A stretch of 64,000 nt of DNA from Liolophura sinensis. Taxonomy: Eukaryota > Mollusca > Polyplacophora > Chitonida > Chitonidae. The stretch covers positions 16,649,764 to 16,713,763 of the forward strand of contig NC_088306.1 of assembly GCF_032854445.1 (NCBI RefSeq), read 5' to 3'. Every line of letters starts with the position of its first letter. Within the stretch, counting starts at the first letter, position 1. Shown in pieces: positions 23,461 to 33,852 of this stretch. A program made the translations under genes and the position numbers. Under the pieces are notes generated by a model. It was not told where the DNA came from. It saw only the letters and a list, made by a program, of their open reading frames with translations, and searched no databases.

Positions 23461-24101
23461 CAATCAACTTATACAGCGAGGGCCAAGCCGTTGTTTGCAA
23501 GATGTCAAGGGCATTGCTCAGGGTAACCCATGTATCTACATACTGTAGATGTCATACGCATTGCGCTAGATGCAAGTTGAGGCTTCTTCATTCCAGTGGG
23601 ACCAGATGGGCATATTCCAGATAATACCATCTACAAAGAAAGGAAGGGAAGATTGAGGAACGGTTTCTGACCACATAGGCTAGTCTGTAGAAATTTCTCT
23701 CAAGGAATTTATGGATAATACCAAAGGTTTAACTACCTCTGCGTCCGTTATATCGACTGCTATGATAAACAGATTATCCGTACAGAAACCACGTCATATA
23801 TAAGTGATAATCCAGCGACATTGTTCAGCAGTCTCTCATATTTTATTTAACGTCATAGCAGCTGCCCATGAGACGGAATTCGGCGGTTGGTAAATTATAT
23901 ATTAATGTGCATGAAAATTCAATTCTTTGTGTGGTGTCCCTAAGTGTTGCACTGGTCTCATACTCGATTTCAGATATTTGCCTATTCTGTAATTGTTGTG
24001 AAAGAGGGCTTGGAAATTCCTTGAAAAGCTATCTCTTCAAAAGCACACGAAAGCACACGACTATCTTAAAAAGTTAATGTGCTATACCTGGAAATGCCAA
24101 A

Positions 24102-24476
24102 GGGGGAGTTTCGAGTTCGAACTCTTTGATCGATGAAGGTAGAAACAGTCCAACTGTGTCATGTGACCTGTCAAAAATGTTAGGCAACTCTTATTGATTG
24201 CATTTACTGTAACATGGGCGTCTAAAAAATGTTTGGTAAAAATAATTTAGAGTAAACGAATAATGGAGAAAATTGAGAATGTGAGAGTTTGTAAACTTGA
24301 GAAGATCGTAAAGAAAAGAAGTGTCATTTGTGGATCAGGAACAGGGTGACAGAGGTAATTGGTAAATTAATGTGAATTAACAACGCTAGGTTGCCTAAAA
24401 TTTTTCACAAGTCACATTACACATTGGGACCGTTTTTATCTTTGACGACGAAAGAGTTCCAACTCGAAACTACCCT
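24102..24476. mobile_element. MITE with 26-bp inverted ends
   Basis: The left end contains AGTTTCGAGTTCGAACTCTT and the right end its complement with one change (AAGAGTTCCAACTCGAAACT). The 375-bp interior shows no reading frame. Confidence 0.75.
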
Positions 24477-25375
24477 ATTTGCAAGGCTCTGGGACAAGTA
24501 AATGTGCTACCAGATATCGCGTAAAGCTTAAGACACGACTCGACTCAATGGGTCCATCACATTCAATGATGACCATGATGCTTTGGATTGAAAAGCCATA
24601 CAGGATTAACCTCAATGACGTGCACAACTCCAGCAGGTTTTGTGTCATTTCTCAAACAAACAATAAGCCTGCTCTGAATTATTTCCCTTGTTACACGACA
24701 GCGTCTATGACTTCACGCGATATTAGCTTTTAAGCATGAAACTACGAGAAGTGGGACCTTTCGTGCTAAAGTATGGATTATCCAGGTTATGTCACAGCAG
24801 TGACTACTCTTTTCAACAGAATGTCAAAAACATGATATAGCCTAAGCTTTTGAGAGCCCCAGAAATGTCGAATGATCTTAAATGAAGTTCCATGTTTTTC
24901 AGCTTAAGACTTCTCCGTAGTAGTCTATTGCATTTAATTATTGCCAGGATTTTAAATTCTCATCCAACAGGTTAAAAAATTACATAACGTTTATCCTGGA
25001 CTTTCCTATTAAGATTACAAATTAAAATCTGTCTTAAAGCTAGGTCTTCAACCATACCTTATGCTGCTTATAACTTATAACTCCGAAACTTGCGATTTCT
25101 CAATTATCTTTTAGAGGTGTTTTAACGACGGTAGTGTGATGCTAAGATTAACTTTTCCTGAGGGGTAAAGCCATTCATTTGGTTCCCTGTAAGCTTGGCA
25201 CCGGTTTCATCCTGATAAGTCTACTACTATGTAGTATGACTGAATCTCTAATTGTCTCCCAGAGTTTTTCTACTGTGTATATATCCTTGAGAGTACTGAA
25301 AATGTCTTTTACCTTTGGCTAGCTGTATCCAAATAGCTCGAAGTAAACAAATGCAAATATTTTAGAAACCCTTTT

Positions 25376-25440
25376 ATCACGCCATTTTAGTCGTACTTAA
25401 ACGCAGTAATGAGGTCATGGACAAACTTGTCGTCACAATT
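25376..25440. promoter_or_regulatory. decayed CRE trio in unit F
   Basis: ATCACGCC, TGAGGTCA and TCGTCACA lie in the order and approximate spacing of the better trio at 25493. GTAAACAA lies just upstream at about 25343. It looks like a partial local duplication. Confidence 0.3.
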
Positions 25441-25492
25441 AATATATCAGCTCAATAAGGCGATTTACATGCATTTCCCAACAACTGTCTTG

Positions 25493-25552
25493 TGACGTCA
25501 GTTTAGTGTTACGGCGCATACATTAATGACGTCATAAACACATTTGACGTCA
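25493..25552. promoter_or_regulatory. CRE trio, copy F
   Basis: Three perfect TGACGTCA sites at 25493, 25527 and 25545, with the 34/18 bp spacing seen in copies B, C and D. Confidence 0.5.
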
Positions 25553-25665
25553 CAATCAACGTATCAATGTGTAAAAGAAAAGTTTTATTGACACGCGTCT
25601 TTCTCCACTACGTGTATGGTAAGGACCTTTAGCTAGACGCAGGTTGAGAGTTCTTCTAAACCACT

Positions 25666-25908
25666 GTGGCCAGACTGGGAAGAGATAGCTTGAGTTCTTG
25701 TATGTTTAGTCCAGATTTCGCTGTCTTCAGAGAATTAACTGAGACCGTGTCGATGATCGTCGTTGCTTGCATGTTGATCTTGAGTATGTGTGTAGACCCA
25801 CATATCTACAGATGGTGGCGCGTCTTATTCAGTGGTTTGCTTTGGTTACATATTTTTACGGGTACGTTTTCTTACGCAAACATAGGTTTATATTTCATAA
25901 ATGGTTGA
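25666..25908 (+). CDS. unrecognised 80-codon hydrophobic frame
   Basis: The frame has two hydrophobic stretches (MIVVACMLILSM and LFSGLLWLHIFTG) that could span a membrane. It has no homologous counterpart in other array units and no splice or poly-A evidence, so it is probably chance. Confidence 0.12.
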   Translation: MARLGRDSLSSCMFSPDFAVFRELTETVSMIVVACMLILSMCVDPHIYRWWRVLFSGLLWLHIFTGTFSYANIGLYFING

Positions 25909-26044
25909 TTTATTTAATTTCATTGTGTATCAAATGAAATGTTTACCAGATTAGTCTGTATGTTTTAAGATAGCTTTGCGTAAGAAACTAACCCCATCGA
26001 CCAAATTAGAGATGGGTTACATGTTGTTGCCAAACGATTCCTTT

Positions 26045-26155
26045 TTATTTAGGGCGCTTTTACGGCGCACTCAAGAATGTTTCACTTAAACGAGGGCTGG
26101 CAGCATTATGGTGGTGGAAACGGGGCAGAGCATCCGCAGGTTACTGTCAGACCAG
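26045..26155 (-). mobile_element. SINE-A, diverged fragment
   Basis: Minus orientation, ACGGCGCACTCAAGAATG then GGCAGCATTATGGTGGTGG. Truncated at both ends. Confidence 0.7.
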
Positions 26156-26357
26156 TGCCACATTGACATTGGTTCTGAGAATTCAGCTCTCTGATTACTG
26201 TACTTTGTTTATACTTTACTCTCAAGTATTGTCTCAGAGGAAATATTGTTCATAAATATTACAATTTTATGGGTTTATTTTATCTGTAAGAATGTACTAT
26301 TGTAATGACTTTGTGTATCTAAAACTTATTATTGTCGCTCGATTAATAAATATGAAG

Positions 26358-26533
26358 GCATGCTGGCTTCCTTTCCTGCCATACGTGGGAAGGTCTTCAC
26401 CAACCTACGGATGGTCCTGCGTTTCCACCGGGCTCTGCCTGGTTTCCTTCCACCATAATGCTGGCCGCCGTCGTATAAGTGAAATATTCTTGAGTACAGC
26501 GTAAAACACAAATCAAATCAAATCAAATCAATA
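26358..26533 (+). mobile_element. SINE-A, 5'-truncated copy with target duplication
   Basis: Starts in the core at GCATGCTGGCTTCC and ends in an AATC-rich tail. The 14-bp AATAAATATGAAGG occurs at both edges (about 26344-26357 and 26534-26547), which shows the truncation happened at insertion. Confidence 0.85.
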
Positions 26534-26862
26534 AATAAATATGAAGGAAATAAATACACTGTAATGCACCTAAAGCTTAACATTTTTCAGGTGACGCATT
26601 TTGCTTGATTTTGATTGTTTCATCCACCTTACAGAGCCACTTGAGAGTTTTTGTAAAGTTTGATTAATTTCTTATCACAAAGACTTAAGTGTAAGCAGTA
26701 AAAGTGTCACTTTCAGGCCTTTGTGTACTTCTGAAAATGCATTTTAAGATGTGAAACTTTAGATGAAATACAATAACTCAAAAATTTATCCTACATGCAA
26801 TTCTGTGCGTTTATTTTATCTTAGTAAGTTGCTATAACTAAGGCAAGTCTTACTAACATACC

Positions 26863-27212
26863 GCACAGTTGGTAGAGCATCCGCTTTGGGAGCCGCAGAT
26901 CCAGGGTCAATCCTGGGTCGAGTCACACCTTAGACTTTAAAAGAGGAGGTTGTAACTTCCTCGCTAGGCGTTTAGCCTGAAGGGGATAGTGCAACGACTG
27001 GTTGACCCGTATCAGTATAATGGCTCAGGCGGTGCGGCTTACTTGCCTTCGGTCAGGCGTCTCAGTGAAGCAGCGCTAGATAAAAGAGCGGTGGAAATCC
27101 GTCCTGCACAAGGAGGCACATTGCACTCTAAGGATTCCTCCGTCGTCCATATGACTGAAAATTTTTAAGAATGACCTTAAACCCCAAGCACCCACTCACT
27201 CACTCTCTCACA
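26863..27212 (+). mobile_element. SINE-B, full-length copy
   Basis: A box CGCACAGTTGGTAGAGCATC, B box region GGGTCAATCCTGGGTCGAG, the same body as the 6851 copy, and a CACTCACTCACT tail. About 30 bases longer than the 6851 copy near the head-body junction. Confidence 0.85.
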
Positions 27213-27214
27213 AG

Positions 27215-27310
27215 TAGTCATCGCTGGCTCAGGTGATTAATGCTTTCACCAATCAGGCTGCAGACTTGAATCCAACTCTCGCTTGTTTGGCGTTAGACTG
27301 TTTCTCTACT
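27215..27310 (+). mobile_element. tRNA-like head fragment
   Basis: TGGCTCAGGTGATTAATGC (A-box-like) and GACTTGAATCC (B-box-like) are spaced as in a tRNA, but there is no cloverleaf or acceptor stem. Likely a SINE head. Confidence 0.4.
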
Positions 27311-27689
27311 TAACCTAGTGGTTATGTGGCATCCATAGATTGGTGATGTTTCACTCCAATAAATAACTTTGCACCTTTGTACTCAGAAATGCTGAATGTT
27401 TTTTTTTTGTTCTGTCCCTCAGGCTGCAGCTCAGCACAAACAAAAGCTGGAGCCGCCAAATCAGGAATAGTTAAGGCCATATATGGGCACCCGGGAGTCT
27501 TGGGATAGGCCAATGTATAGGTAGTATGCCTACGCCACTACAACCCTTACAATCTCTCGCATGCCTTTGACGTAAATTAAATTCATACCGATATTTCATG
27601 ATCGGTTAATCAAATGCTGACATAAACGTTTCTTCCTTCGATACAATTAGCATCTAGAAATATAATAAAAGGCTTACGGCACAGAGAGT

Positions 27690-27800
27690 AAAACCAGAGC
27701 AGCCGACGACAGTGTCATAATTAGCAAATGGTCACACGCAACGGGTGAAATACGGCACTGGTCAATTTGCCTCAGTAAGAGTTTTATCCAGATTAATTAG
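27690..27800 (+). repeat. interspersed repeat, copy 1
   Basis: GAGAGTAAAACCAGAGCAGC followed by CGACGACAGTGT and a pyrimidine-rich end. Related blocks lie at 52628 and 55441. Confidence 0.55.
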
Positions 27801-28145
27801 GTTAAAGGGTGCGGGAACCTGAAACGTCTGTTGTGGTTGGCGATAGGTAAACAAATGTCTGCTATGATCGCGGGATTTAGTCTTTAAGTTGAAACTTACA
27901 CTCTTGAAACAGGCTGCATTTCTCGTAAATGGCTGACGTCACTTGACATCAGATTCGATTTCAAATGGTGGAAACTAATCGGTCTGGACAGTAATTCTAC
28001 ACGTCATAGTTGTATTTAACGTTTTGTTTTGGGAGTTGGGCTAGTGATTATTGATCTGCAACGACCATCATGGGTGACAGATGGAATACGAATGACTGTT
28101 TTGACGCATAGATCCTTCAGTTTGGAGAGTCTCTTCCGTGGGTAT

Positions 28146-28147
<2 letters not shown>

Positions 28148-28207
<60 letters not shown>
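28148..28207 (+). repeat. (CT)n microsatellite
   Basis: About 29 uninterrupted CT dinucleotides. Confidence 0.98.
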
Positions 28208-28208
<1 letters not shown>

Positions 28209-29070
28209 GACTATATAAGTCACAGAAAACTGTCAGCCTTCTGTCAGGTATATATTTTATAATGGATTGCAACAACTAATAATAAACAAAGAACAACAAT
28301 GAACTACAAAAAAGAAAAATAAATTTGTTCGATACTATGCCTAGTCAATTTCCTGCAGTATTAACTCATATATTATTTAGAGGGTTGCTTGAAGTTAGCT
28401 GATCAGTTATTGTGTAATCTATTTTGCTCATACCCTCGGGAAAATGGAGTAGAGTAAATGACAAATGGCTGTGTCAGAACAGTTAAATAGAGATGAAGGT
28501 AGAGAAAGCTAAGCTGAAGTCCTGAGAATAGTTATCGTTGTTAGGCCATTCCCAAAATTCACAGGCAACTGTATTGTCCGTCTCTCCGATTTACACAAAC
28601 CATCCACTCATCGATTCACTCCTTCACTCATTCATTCATTCACTCTAAAACCACAAACTCGAAGATGGGAAATACATGATAGACAATCATATTATTATCA
28701 CTGTGGTGAACGTAGCACCACCAGAGAGGAGTCGAAGCGGGGACACTGGACCATAAGCATCTATAGTCATGCTAGTAGATGTACCTTGTTACCAAAATAA
28801 AATCAGTCCTATACACAAAGCTTATGTCGCTTTTTTCCCCAACCTGCATGATAACCGAGTTGTCACAATCAAAACGATAAGAGCAGAATGACAATGTCAT
28901 TACGTGGCATCACCACGTTAATGTAAAGCATTTCACCCTCTTGACGGGATCTGTCGAAGAAGGTTGAAAGCTTGTGAAACCTTTTCATTTACGTGGTGAA
29001 GCCACGACAGCGTCAAAATAATCAATGAATCCACCTACGGCTGTGAGTTTAAAAGCAGTATATGGTTGTA
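28208..29070. other. no gene seen
   Basis: AT-rich. The block GTTGAAAGCTTGTGAAACC at about 28962 is shared with array 1 (about 21079), so a scrap of that repeat is present here. No coding exon recognised. Confidence 0.4.
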
Positions 29071-29071
29071 T

Positions 29072-29262
29072 TTATTTATTTGATTGGTGTTTTACGTTGT
29101 AATCACGACTGTTTCATTTATACGACGGCGGCCAGCATTATGGTGGGAGGTAACCGAGGTGAGCCCCGGGGGAAATCGACGACCATCCGCAGGTTGCTGG
29201 AAGATTTTCCCAAGTATACGGCCGGAGAAGAAACTAACATATTGGCCTGAACTCACAGCGAT
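29072..29262 (-). mobile_element. SINE-A, partial copy
   Basis: Minus orientation from the tail complement TTTATTTATTTGATTGG through the CGGCGGCCAGCATTATGG core to the B-box end CTGAACTCACAGCGA. Confidence 0.85.
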
Positions 29263-30980
29263 GGCAATAGCTCGTGACAGGCTCCTGTATCATTGCCCCA
29301 GGTTATATGTGTTTTCCTTGATGGACGTTTAGCATTTGCCCCCACCCCGTAATAGATTAATCGCTATGGTATACTTACTCCGTCCAGAAACCAAATTACG
29401 TTAGGCTAATCAGCCTGCATAATTGGCAATTAATGACTAATTTAACACACCATATCCGAGCGCGGAATGGTGTATAGTTTCCACGAACAGTCGATGTTAA
29501 AATAAATTGTTGGCCACCTGCACCAATCAATCCATTCATCAATAAGTCTTTGGCTGGCAGGCTGTTTTATGTTGTTCTCCGTCCAGACAATGTGTAACCC
29601 ATGCAATAAGCGCTTGATTGCGTGATTGCTTGACTGGTGATGCTGAGACAGATAACACGGTCTAGTCTAGCTCTAGGTTGATTTTTAGACACTGTGCGTA
29701 AATACAAAACTCAGATAGCTTCTCAATTGTGAGTAAATCAGCAGATAAAATATACGACATCTTCTATCACACTACAGCCAGTCAGCGGTTCTCAGTGAAC
29801 AATAGATAGGAATTGGTAAACTCATACGTTTATTTTTTATTATTTTTTTTATTTGTGCTTATATTAATGATGTTGTAAGCCGCACCCAAGAATTTTTCAC
29901 TTATGAAAAGGAGAAATGTACTAGAGTTGGTTTCGAACATGCGATTCAATGTTCATAACCCTCCGTCCTGTATGGATCTTACACGACATCAGTTACAATT
30001 AGACGTTGCCATAAAACATACGATGCATATTGGACAGGTGTCGGCAGTTCAAAAAAGAATCTCGGTTTCAGTAAGGCTAAGATCTAAATAATTAACCTCA
30101 GTTTAATACGTACTCATACCTGACTAAACTCCTGAAACCTTTTGATCGTACATATCCAACCATTTCTGTATAACGGATACGACGTGTTGGGTATTACACC
30201 TGTGCACCTGTTTTAAACGTCGATAAAAACTGTTGGCTATTCTTTCGTTCAGGTATAGGTTGTCATTCTGTTCATGAAACAAGCGATTTGACTTTTTTAT
30301 CAGTTGACAGGTGGAAGTGTGATTTGACACTTATTTGTTTGTAGTGTGCAGCTAGTATACGTAAATAGTGAGAATTACTATGCAATTTTCTCTAGGACAG
30401 GTGCTCTTCGTCTACCATTTCCACCCACCCCCACACCCCCAACCCCACTCCAAGTAGTCGTTTAGTGTTTGTCGAGCTCTAAAACACGCCAATTATCACA
30501 CGGTAGCCCCGACATTAGCTCATTGGAATTCCTAGGTAAATTTGCGAACGGCAAGGCTAGCCTGTCTGTAGAGCGTTATTGCGTTTGCCCGGGCACAGGG
30601 GACTGCTCAAGGCGTATGTGTATCCGAATTGGAAATGAGTTTTGGAGGAGTGTGGATGATCGACGCTCGACATCCGCTTATTGGTTTGTGCCGCCATCCT
30701 GGAAGGTAGTCCGAAAGAGAAAACGATTCGGACTTGAAGGGAATTTTGTGTCGGGGGAGCGCGGGTGTCGACATCGGGCGGGTTAGCTCATCTGGGGCCC
30801 CGTAATCTCCCGTATACGGTTACAGGGTACCCCCGTGTTTGATTAATATCTCTGGCAAGCTAGTCTCATATAGCGATCAATACTACAAGTAAGAGAATTT
30901 CATTATACTGTGGTGGCGGGATGTTCCTTGGCAAATGAGGCAGCTCTCGGTGGGATTTATGTCAGCATAAAGGTGTGAAG
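29263..30980. other. intergenic upstream of the PKDCC-like gene
   Basis: No known gene. A C-rich tract at 30421-30449 has four runs of three or more C (G-quadruplex type on the minus strand). A small SINE-A scrap sits near 29870-29905. Open frames at 30124-30330 (minus) and 30469-30786 (plus) lack any domain, and the latter begins without ATG. Confidence 0.4.
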
Positions 30981-30984
30981 GCTC

Positions 30985-31500
30985 CGTTGTCCCCGCCCCT
31001 GGCACTACCCCCTCCCCCTCTGCCCCAACAGCCCCCATTTCCTCGGCTTTTTTTTTTCGTGATCCATCTGGGACATGTCGTACGACTCGAGCCAGACGTG
31101 ATTCTCACCGAGGAGAACGACAGCTAACTGACAGAGATTCGCCGCGAGTTTGACTCCTGTTTCATTCCTCGTATATTACGGAGTGAGCCTTTCCAAACCT
31201 GTCAGACTTACGTTGTGAGTCGGAGCGTCCGTAAAGGTGTAGCTTATACAGGAGACAGACACAATTCTATATGTAGGTATGTGATTTTCATTGAAGAGGA
31301 CGACCGCTGAACTGACGGGGAGTTCACGGCGTGTTTGGCGAGTTGGTTTTTGGCTTCTCTCCCTTTCACGTATCACCAGCCTGAATCCTTTCAAACCAAC
31401 CAGACCTGTGAGTTGTGACTTGGTGCGTTCCTCAAGGTGTAGGAAACCAGGGGACAGGCGAGACAGGGAATTTTCCGCAAGTTTCTTCTACAGGTAGTTG
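30985..31500 (+). promoter_or_regulatory. C-rich promoter and 5'UTR region of the PKDCC-like gene
   Basis: CCCCGCCCC (Sp1-type) and several CCCC runs at about 30990-31036 precede a T-run and the start of a diverged tandem duplication. No TATA box is clear. The initiation site is not defined. Upstream ATGs are present at 31272 and 31291. Confidence 0.4.
31095..31458 (+). repeat. diverged tandem duplication in the presumed 5'UTR
   Basis: Two units of about 165-180 bp (31095-31258 and 31279-31458) share, in order, GTGATT-TCA, GAGGA-CGAC, AACTGAC, CTTTC-AAACC and GTGAGT blocks, ending near GGAGACAG and GGGGACAGG. Confidence 0.6.
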
Positions 31501-31547
31501 ATTGTTGTCTCCTTCACGAAAATCTCCCGTTGAATGTTTCCAAACGT

Positions 31548-32954
31548 ATGAAGGGAAATTTGGAGTTACTACGGGAGACAGCTTCGCCCATGTTTTTGTG
31601 TACTAACCGTTATTCGTACATCATGAGGGTGACATTAAGACGTTTAGCACGCTACATGCTGTTAACTTTACCTGTGTGTGGCTACCTCGCAGTAGTGTAC
31701 GTGTTCAACTACGAACCGTGCTATCGACTAGAAAACAACAACAACGGCTATAAGAGGATTGCTAAACCTGTGTCTGTTGTTCTACAAGAGCGGAATTATA
31801 TCTCTCGTGACCAACGCGCTAATTCCAACCGTGGAGACAGTTTAACAGACAATTTGTGGAATTCCAGACGATTAATTAATTCAAGTCCCAGTAAACGACT
31901 ATCGAGGAAAATTTCCCAAGACGCAAACTTTCCAGAGTTCGTCGATTCGTCTGATAGTCGACCAGTCGAAGACACTCATACGGCCCTGGAGGGACACTTA
32001 AATAGCAAAGAGTTTGATGCTATGCTAGAAGGTGTGCAAAACCCTTACTACTTTGATTGTTCGAACATTCATCTTATCCGACTTCGTAAGAAAGTAGGGG
32101 AAGGTGTATCCAAACAGACGTACCTTGGTGACTACAACGGTCACCAGGTGGCGGTAAAAATGGTCACGCGACACCAAGCCGACGTGCGGAAGTGTCTGAT
32201 GGATTTGAAGCAGACGATGTCAGAGAGCGGTCAACTTTCACCGGGCTCGGAACCACCGCAATCGGATAGGGCCAAATGTTACATTTTCCCAACGATGAAA
32301 CTTATGAAGGAAACTTTAATTTTACAACAATTAAACCATCCTGGCATTGTGAAACTTCTGGGGTTTTGTGTCCGGAGTGAAGAATCTGAGGCCTCGGATT
32401 TGTCAGAGCACGGTGTCATTGTGATTGAGGAGTACGCTAGTCGGTTCATGATTAGCGGACTTCAGGTTCTGCCCTGGCAGAAAAGATTAAAACACGCTCG
32501 AGATTTAGCCAGCTTGTTGTACTACTTGGAACATTCGCCACTGGGATCTTTAAAAGTCCCCGACTTCAAAGAACCACATTTTCTAATGAAAAATGGTACG
32601 ATTAAGCTGACTGATTTTGATGACGTCAGCAACTTGGAGCCTCCGTGCGCTGCGTCTTACGTGCGTTCACGTGACGGTTCGTCAGGTCACAAGAGTTCAC
32701 GTTCTACGTGTGAGTTTGATTTGCCTTGTCAAATGGCAATGTGCGTGGGGAGAAATGCAAAAATTAATTTAAAAAATACGAGAAAGTTGTTTTTTAAAAG
32801 ACTTCTTTTGCCTGGATCGTTTCCTGAGGAAATTGCTGATGATATTGCGGCGTTAAATATAAAACTTGACAATCTATCAACTGACGCCGAGGAACTGTAC
32901 GTTAGGCTCACGCACTTACTGGAAACACCGGTATTAGAGGACATAGACAGGTAA
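31548..32954 (+). CDS. PKDCC: PKDCC/VLK-type secretory-pathway protein kinase
   Basis: The product has 468 residues from the ATG at 31548; in-frame ATGs at 31590 and 31623 would also keep the anchor. A hydrophobic segment (about residues 37-53) after basic residues makes it a type II membrane or cleavable-signal protein facing the secretory lumen. A poorly conserved stem (about 60-165) precedes the kinase-like domain (about 175-455). Visible landmarks are VAVK (Lys204), the alpha-C Glu255 in LMKETLILQQLNHP, HSPLGS with Asp339 in place of a classical HRD loop, and LTDFDD with Asp356 as the metal-binding Asp. HSPLGS plus LTD-DD and the paired cysteines near CEFDLPC match vertebrate PKDCC/VLK, a secreted tyrosine kinase acting on extracellular proteins. 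The Cys-rich tail of human PKDCC (493 residues) is absent. The frame stops within AG|GTAACC, a good splice donor, so a further exon may exist. DIPK/FAM69 kinases are the next alternative. Confidence 0.88.
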   Translation: MKGNLELLRETASPMFLCTNRYSYIMRVTLRRLARYMLLTLPVCGYLAVVYVFNYEPCYRLENNNNGYKRIAKPVSVVLQERNYISRDQRANSNRGDSLTDNLWNSRRLINSSPSKRLSRKISQDANFPEFVDSSDSRPVEDTHTALEGHLNSKEFDAMLEGVQNPYYFDCSNIHLIRLRKKVGEGVSKQTYLGDYNGHQVAVKMVTRHQADVRKCLMDLKQTMSESGQLSPGSEPPQSDRAKCYIFPTMKLMKETLILQQLNHPGIVKLLGFCVRSEESEASDLSEHGVIVIEEYASRFMISGLQVLPWQKRLKHARDLASLLYYLEHSPLGSLKVPDFKEPHFLMKNGTIKLTDFDDVSNLEPPCAASYVRSRDGSSGHKSSRSTCEFDLPCQMAMCVGRNAKINLKNTRKLFFKRLLLPGSFPEEIADDIAALNIKLDNLSTDAEELYVRLTHLLETPVLEDIDR

Positions 32955-33002
32955 CCTCAGACCATATCGTTCGTATAAACTGTGTGGTTACAAATATGAG
33001 AT

Positions 33003-33008
33003 AATAAA
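33003..33008 (+). terminator. poly-A signal of the PKDCC-like gene
   Basis: AATAAA 50 bases after the stop, followed by a GT-rich stretch (TGTTTTGTGTGG), the usual cleavage and polyadenylation context. It would give a very short 3'UTR. Confidence 0.55.
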
Positions 33009-33019
33009 AGCGCAGATGT

Positions 33020-33850
33020 TTTGTGTGGTAGCGAAATGTAAATCCTGTATCCGGCGCCATTAATCAAAAAAAAGAAGAAAAAAAACATACAGATCCATTA
33101 AAAACAGTAACATGTACCGAAATATCATCAGCTATTACATTGCTATCCATGGCTCAGCGTATCAGGGATTTCTTTCAAATTCACCTTTTCTCTGTAGAGC
33201 TACAATGTTTCCAGTAAGGCCCTATCATGTGTATAAATATATAAAATGAGTTCTGATCTTTTCAATTTAAATTGTTGTCCCCGTGTCCCTGCCTTCGTTT
33301 GTGTGGAATTCTCTTTACTTTGTGGTTAGCGGTGATGTATGTACCCAATTTCACTGTCAGGTCTATAGTGTAGTCGTTCCCCATACTGACTTGTGGCTAA
33401 CTAGATCTCATTTAACACCAGTCCCACTGAAGACAGATTTAACAGCCGCTCACAGCTCTTACTTACCGCTGACTAGATCGGAGATTAGACAAATCCCACT
33501 AAAGTCAAATCTAATATACTGACTTATTGCTGACTAGATATCACGTATCATCAGTTTGACCACTGTTAGCGTGGTATGGGCCCTACCAATTCCTACAGAA
33601 GTCATAACAAGAGCGGATTAAAAATAATTAAGAAGTAAGAAGGCAACACAGAGGGCGGCTAATATAGATCTGACTTTGAAAGGATTGGTGCTACCTCAGA
33701 TCTAGTTAGCCGCAATTCAGCACAGGGAGCAGCCACTAGATCTCATTTAATAGCATTGGTGTTACTACAGATCTAGACGTTGTCCAAACTTTTGGAAACT
33801 TCGTATAGCAGGCGTATATTCCTTGTTTTTTGTTATATGTATGTATGCTT
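33020..33850. other. no gene seen
   Basis: A loose repeat of AGATCTCATTTAA and CACTAAAG-type blocks occurs at 33370-33780 (for example CTAGATCTCATTTAACACCA and CTAGATCTCATTTAATAGCA). It is too diverged to define units. No coding exon. Confidence 0.35.
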
Positions 33851-33852
33851 AG

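Larger units (their letters stand above)
7780..25900. repeat. array 1: diverged tandem units bearing CRE trios
   Basis: At least six related units begin near 7.8, 10.2, 18.3, 20.6, 22.2 and 23.6 kb. Plus-strand order in a unit is: a block containing AACGACCTCTGGGTC, a block containing GAGACGGAATTCGGCGGTCG, in some units a 61-bp minisatellite and a palindromic MITE, the block CAGATAAATGTTTTCCTGAA, the CRE trio, then a block containing ACTAGACGCAAGTTG and ATAATACCATC. Units vary from about 1.3 to 3 kb and are strongly diverged. No unit holds a long conserved reading frame. A Ty3/Gypsy fossil splits the second unit. Confidence 0.7.

Noticed and set aside
28148-28207. CRISPR-like or coding Ser/Leu repeat
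   Set aside because: A pure CT microsatellite without spacers.
31530-31547. Six-codon upstream extension of the PKDCC-like frame
   Set aside because: It would start at TTG. The first ATG at 31548 or the ones at 31590 and 31623 are more credible.
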